A stretch of DNA of 64,000 nt from Naganishia liquefaciens (Eukaryota > Basidiomycota > Tremellomycetes > Filobasidiales > Filobasidiaceae): NCBI GenBank assembly GCA_013423385.1, contig BLZA01000016.1, positions 148,682-212,681 of the forward strand, given 5' to 3'. Of this stretch, positions 59,183 to 64,000 are shown piece after piece. Under the pieces are notes generated by a model. That model made no database searches, was not told the DNA's origin, and saw only the letters and a list, made by a program, of their open reading frames with translations. The translations under genes and the position numbers were made by a program. How positions within the stretch are numbered: the stretch's first letter is position 1; each line of letters opens with the position of its first letter.

Positions 59183-62100
59183 ATGTACAGAGCTGTGCGC
59201 AGTGGGCTTGCAGTCAAGAGGTTATCGACGACGACGACGCAGCACGCCCGTGCCGGATTATCAATCAGCGCCGCGAGCAGGGCTTTCCGACCGAATATCG
59301 CGACGACGAGGATGGGATACATCGGTGGTCAGCGGAGAAGTTTGGCGGCGAGTGTGAGATCGGAGGGAGCGGTGCAGAGGCCGGATGTAGTCAAGACGAC
59401 GAGCTATCCTTTGCCGCCAATGGATACGAAAATCGAATTGGAGTTGCCGCCATCAGAGGACAGGAAACATCGGTATTTCAGGTTGGGCAATGGGGTCGAG
59501 TGTGTGGTTGTGAGTGATGAAAAATGTGATAAAGCGGCCGCGGCGGTAGATGTGGGCGTGGGCAGTCTGGAGGATAAGGAGGGTTTGGATGGGTGTGCGC
59601 ATTTTTGGTGAGTTACGAGTGAGCGAGTGAGCGAGGATACCGGCACCGTAGAGAAGAGAGCCCAATTGAAGCAGGGCGAATGCGGAGCGTAAACAAAGGG
59701 TGCGCGAGACTTATGTGCTTTGTGGGGCGGAGACAATGATATCCGCGCTGTCGGCAACCAATCCTCAACTCATGCCGTAAGGCGCTGGAGTGTCAGTTAT
59801 CCGTCACATGACGGTTGTACACCAATCTCTCGAGTGATAGCGAGGAGTGTTTTGCCTCAAGCAGAATCTCCTTGGCAACGTCGTAGGACGGCCGGGCATC
59901 CGTCTCGCATGGGAGACAGCGCCAATCCAGAGTTTTCAGGTCTGGCAGCATTACAGGGTCGTCGCGGACGAGGAATCTTCCGAGGCTGTTACAAGGTGGT
60001 CGGGAATCGATGGCTGTTCGAGCGTACGCCAATGACGGCTCAGTTTCCCATCGGTATCACTGTCTGGTTCGGCGTCAAAGCATTTCTGTACTGGCCCAGT
60101 CTCGAGGCGAACACTCATGCGACGTCTCCAAACTTGGGCGACATCCGGGTTGAAATCGCCCGGTCGACGGATGTCGAGAGCCGAGGGGCCGCCTCACGCA
60201 GGAAATGGACCAAACTATGGCATTTTGAGCAACCTCGGATTACTGCTAGCCGCACGGTTCGCTCAGGCCTTCATATTGTCCTCGCTCGCGCCCTATATTA
60301 CCGAAAGAACGTCCTCCGCTAACCCTTTTCAGCGAGCATCTCCTCTTTCTTGGCACAGAGAAATACCCACAAGAGAACGCCTACTCTACCTATCTATCGG
60401 CAAACAACGGACACTCGAACGCCTACACTGGCCTGTCAAATACCAACGTAAGCCTACGCTGCTCACTCATCTGCCATCTGCTAACCCCCTCGCAGTACTT
60501 TTTCGAGGTAGCCCCTGAAGCTCTCGAAGGAGCGCTCGACCGGTTCGCGGGATTCTTCACGGCACCGCTATTCGACGCGTCATGCACAGAACGCGAAGCC
60601 AACGCCGTTAATTCAGAACACAACAAGAACCTCCAATCGGACATGTGGCGATTCTATCAGCTTGAAAAGCATCTTTCGTCGCCACGTCATCCGTACCACA
60701 AGTTTGGTACGGGCACCCGCGAAACGTTATGGGATGCACCGAGGCGCGAGGGCCGAGATCCGCGTGCCGAGTTGATTGAATGGTGGCGCGAAATGTATTG
60801 CGCCAAGCGAATGAAGCTGGTCGTCATGGGCCGGGAGAGCCCGGAAGTGTTGGAGAAGTGGGTCAGGGATAGGTTCGATGCTGTGCCTGTGCGCACGAAG
60901 GAGGGCGAGGAGCGATTGGTATACAACAGCGATGTCATGGAGCAGGAACAAATGGCAGTGAGTGCGCCGTCGCATGACCATGAGTCGAGCTGATGTTACG
61001 CAGAACTTTGTGTTTGCAGAGCCCGTCAAAGATGTCCGCGGATTGGAGATCACGTTCCCGTTCCCAGATCAGAGCCATCTCTACGCATCCAAGGTATGTT
61101 TGCCATTCGCTGATGACGCTTATTGTTCCGGCTAACACCTCGTAGCCTGGAAACTACTTGGCACACTTCCTTGGTCACGAAGGGCCCGGCTCAATTTTGT
61201 CCTACTTGAAACGCCACGGATGGGTCAACTCGTTGCGCGCCGGATTCCAAAGCGGATCTGTCGGCTTTGACTTTTTCAAGGTCACCGTTGACCTCACTGC
61301 CGATGGGTTGGTGCACTACAAGGACGTCGCCATGACTATCTACAAGTACATCCACCTCCTGCGAAGCGTACCACCACAGGAGCACGTCTTCAAGGAGATC
61401 AAGGCGCTGTCCGATATTGGTTTCCGCTTCGTTGAGCGTGGACACGCTTCCTCATACGCCTCCGAGCTGTCAACGCAGCTGCAGCAACCTGTGCCGCGTC
61501 AAAAGATCATCTCGTCGCAGTGGCTCGTCGAGCGATTCGATCCGGAAGAGTTGAAGGATGCTGTTCAATTGTTGGATATTCGGCGCAGCGTGATCACCGT
61601 TACGGCCAAGAAGATGCCGGCCGACGTCATTCCTTTGGACAAGGCTGAGCCGGTGTATGGCACAAAGTATAGGCGGGACAAGATCCCCGAGGAGTTTATT
61701 AAAGAGGTAAGTTGAGTCCTGGTGTCATGGGATTCATGCTGACTGTTTAAGGCTTTGAACGGGGCCCTGATTCCGGAATTGCATCTGCCGGGGCCCAATG
61801 CCTTTATCCCGGAAAAGCTAGACGTCAACAAGATTGAAGGAAAGCAGGTGGGTTTCTGGGCCTCCTCCGCGAGCTAGTTACCCAATTAACTCGCTGTAGC
61901 CCGCTTCTCGTCCGAGTCTCCTCAAGGATACACCTCTTGCTCGCCTTTGGCACAAAAAGGATGACCGGTTCTGGGTACCGCGAGCCAACGTATTCCTGGC
62001 CCTTCAATCGTAAGTCCAGCCACATTCGTACAGGCTTGCGCTGACTCTCGCAGTCCTTTACTGGACGTGACACCGCGCCAAGCGACCCTCGCTCGACTCT

Positions 62101-63814
62101 ACTGCGACTTGTTCCGTGACTCGATTACCGAGGAGGTGTATGATGCCGAGTTGGCCGGTTTGCAGTACTCGCTCGAGTATGCCGGAGACTCGATCACGGT
62201 CGGAAGTGTCGGCTACAATGACAAGCTGCCCATGTTGACGGAGAAGATGGTCACGATGATGAAGGCTTTCCAGGTCGATCCGGAGCGATTTGCAATCATT
62301 AAAGATCAGGTAGGTCAATCCCTAGCGCTCTGCAGCCGATGCTCATTCACGACAGCTCCAACGTGTGTGGACAAATTTCCAACTCGAAGAACCCTACTCG
62401 TTGACCGCCTACTTCGCTCACTACGCCGAATCGGAGCGCATGTGGACTCCGGCGGAAAAGTTGGCGGAGCTTGAGCGTAAGTCGCTCTGCATCTGGAAGA
62501 TTATGATCTGATCGAGACCCCTCCCGCGGTAGACATCTCCCCCGAAGATGTTCAGACTTTTGCCAAAGAATTCTTTGCGCGCATGTACATTGAGACGCTT
62601 GTGCACGGTAACATGGACGTCAAGGTATGTCTAGAACGACTTCTGTGAGGATCCAACGCTGATGCTGCTTGTAGGCCGCGACCGATTTGCAAGCCATGGT
62701 CGAGCGCGTACTTGGTGCTCAGCCTTTGAGCGCGCCCGAGAAGCTGGGTGACCGAAGTCTACTATTGCCCGAGGGTAAGTCTGTGCGCCCGTGCCTGGTG
62801 TCTCTGTCTTATGTTGATCCTTTTGTAGCATCCGAGCACGTATGGAAGATGTCGGTCCCGAACGCGAGCAACGTCAACTCGTCGTGCGAATACTATTGTC
62901 AGGTCGGAGACGTGACGGACGATCACCTTCGACCGCGACTATCGTTGCTTGCGCAGCTCGCGCATGAACCCGTCTTTAACGTTCTGCGAACGCAGGAACA
63001 GCTCGGGTACCTCGTCTTCAGTGGCGCACGCGCGGCGACGGGCGTCATGGGCTTGCGAATCCTGTTGCAGAGTGAGCGCCCCTCGGCGTATCTCGAGACG
63101 CGGGTCGAGGCGTTCCTCGACTACTTTAAGAAATTCCTGGAGGACATGAGCGAGGAGGACTTTGTTGTTGCGCGACAAGGCTTGATCAGCAAGAAGACGG
63201 AAAAGCCCAAGAATCTGCATGGCGAGAGTTCGCGCTTCTGGACGGCGATTGGAGATGGGTATTATGACTTTGATCGTCGTGAGTGGTCAATTCCCGCGTG
63301 AGAGTGGGGTTCGAGGCTGACACACGACACACGGTCTGTAGGCGTCCGAGATGTCAAGCAGATCAAGCAAACGACCAAGCAAGAGGTTATCGACGTCTTT
63401 ATGCGGTACATCCACCCTTCATCGCCGACGCGACGCAAGCTCTCGATCCACATGGACTCGCAAATCAAGCCGACAGAGGATCCTGTGGCGCGGGCCAAGG
63501 TGCTGATGGAGACGCTCGCGGGCAAGAGCGTGGTCGTGCCCGAGGAAGAATGGCAGCAGCTGATGGCATCTCAACCGAGTGTCGAGGCCGTTCAAACGTT
63601 TGCGAGCGAGTGCATCAAGGCGTCTTCTGAAATCAAGGCCGAGGAAAAGACGGTGCTCGAGGCGTTGGTGAGCGCGCTTGCCGAGCCGCCGAGGGAGACG
63701 ACGGCACGTGTAAGGGAAAGTAATGTGTTGATCGAGGACATCGTTGGGTGGAAGGCTTCGTTGCAGTGTTCAGCGGCGGCCAGGCCGATTGAGGCGCTCG
63801 AGGTCAAGGCGTAG
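59183..63814 (+). CDS. Insulysin/Ste23-type M16 metalloprotease, probably mitochondrial
   Basis: Thirteen exons (59183-59607, 60333-60447, 60496-60957, 61004-61093, 61146-61706, 61752-61847, 61900-62009, 62054-62309, 62356-62476, 62533-62624, 62675-62774, 62829-63278, 63342-63814) give 1,116 residues. M16A proteases degrade small peptides in a closed chamber using an inverted zinc motif. Here HFCEH is assembled across the first intron, followed by LLFLGTEKYPQENAYSTYLS and the downstream zinc Glu context CTEREANAVNSEHNKN. Other blocks are HEGPGSILSYLKRHGW, EHVFKEIKALSDIGFRF, RTQEQLGYLVFSG and the late LIEDIVGWKASL. The N-terminus is Arg/Ser/Ala-rich and lacks acids for about 45 residues (MYRAVRSGLAVKRLSTTTTQ), a good mitochondrial presequence. 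A later ATG (MGYIGG) could give a cytosolic form. It is the last gene before the telomere. Confidence 0.95.
59608..60332 (+). other. 725-nt giant intron of the protease gene, splitting the zinc motif
   Basis: Donor GTGAGT follows CAT TTT TG; acceptor TTTTCAG precedes C GAG CAT. Splicing makes HFCEH, so the Cys codon in the middle of the catalytic motif is split. The other introns of this gene are 44-63 nt. It holds a 200-codon plus-strand open frame (59,720-60,322) with no recognised domain, plus two segments related to the helicase-intron repeat (about 59,615-59,645 and 59,827-59,905). Confidence 0.88.
59827..59905 (+). repeat. Diverged copy of the helicase-intron repeat unit
   Basis: Read along the gene, it contains in order CTCGAGTGATAGCGAGGA, CAAGCA, TCTCC and CGTCGTAGGACGGCCG. 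The helicase intron, read along its gene, has CTCGAGCGAAGCGAGAA, CAAGCA, TCTCC and the same 16-mer CGTCGTAGGACGGCCG. A second partial match lies near 59,615-59,645. Confidence 0.75.
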
Positions 63815-63985
63815 GGGGCCGGTTGTATACCACAAGCACTATTCCCAAGCATTGCATATGGTTCCAGAAGCTCTTGACTGTACGCAAATCCCCCGTCGCC
63901 CCGTTTGTTTGCGCCCGAGTTGGCCGATTGCACGCGACTTGAAGTTTCAACTTGCAACGACTCAAGTCACCGCATCCACCGGGGG
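63815..63985. other. Protease 3' flank up to the telomeric repeat
   Basis: About 170 bp. No further gene fits between the protease stop and the terminal repeats. Confidence 0.6.
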
Positions 63986-64000
63986 TTAGGGTTAGGGGGT
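63986..64000 (+). repeat. Telomeric repeat start (TTAGGG, TTAGGGGG)
   Basis: TTAGGG at 63986-63991 is followed by TTAGGGGG at 63992-63999 and a final T at 64000 that would start the next unit. The G-rich strand runs 5' to 3' toward the window end, the correct polarity for a right-hand chromosome end. Variable G number per unit is known from some basidiomycetes such as Cryptococcus. Only two units are visible, so an interstitial tract cannot be excluded. Confidence 0.7.

Noticed and set aside
1-64000. CRISPR arrays, bacterial operons or prophage-like systems
   Set aside because: Spliceosomal introns throughout and no regular spacer-repeat array; this is a nuclear fungal sequence.

Overview
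The window looks like the right-hand end of a basidiomycete fungal chromosome. It is dense in spliced genes with mostly 38-100 nt GT-AG introns carrying CTGAC/CTAAC-type branch points. It also has fungal-specific families: a group III hybrid histidine kinase, a CrtI-type phytoene desaturase, a Csc1/TMEM63 channel and CPL1-like secreted cysteine-rich proteins. The last 15 bases read TTAGGG-TTAGGGGG-T with the G-rich strand pointing outward, as expected at a right-end telomere. I cannot place it below Basidiomycota. All gene models were spliced by eye from phase-consistent GT-AG pairs and known family motifs; no search was run.

Layout. Bases 1-28 kb hold conserved genes: the 5' end of a Nik1-like kinase (-), a GPI-type Ser-rich surface protein (+), a 1,381-aa DHX57/Ucp12-type RNA helicase (-) divergent from crtI (+), a small orphan (+), a coiled-coil orphan (-), a TBC Rab-GAP (-), a Cdt2-like WD40 protein (-), an orphan (+), two tandem Cys/His-rich paralogs (+) and a Csc1/TMEM63 channel (+). 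Bases 28-47 kb hold a lipoxygenase (+), a basic conserved protein (-), CPL1-like copy 1 (-), an HSF-type transcription factor (-), an F-box-type gene and its decayed neighbour (both -), and eIF3l (-). From about 46.3 to 59.2 kb the sequence is gene-poor and contains only CPL1-like copies 2 and 3 (+). The last gene is a 1,116-aa insulysin/Ste23-type protease (+), whose stop lies about 170 bp from the telomeric repeats.

The most unusual signal is in two giant introns. The helicase (777 nt) and the protease (725 nt) each carry an intron about ten times the local norm. The two introns share a diverged repeat unit of about 75 nt in the same orientation relative to the gene, including an identical 16-mer. 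The helicase intron has about 2.7 tandem copies. In the protease the giant intron splits the catalytic HxCEH motif. This may be a degenerate introner-like or other intron-borne element. Other notable points are the dispersed three-copy CPL1-like family with Kex2-type propeptides, the two-gene Cys/His family, an F-box-type gene beside a paralog killed by an in-frame stop and a frameshift, several frame-preserving stop-free introns inside catalytic domains, and a CAG/poly-Q tract next to the FAD-binding motif of CrtI. No tRNA, rRNA, CRISPR array or intact transposon was recognised.
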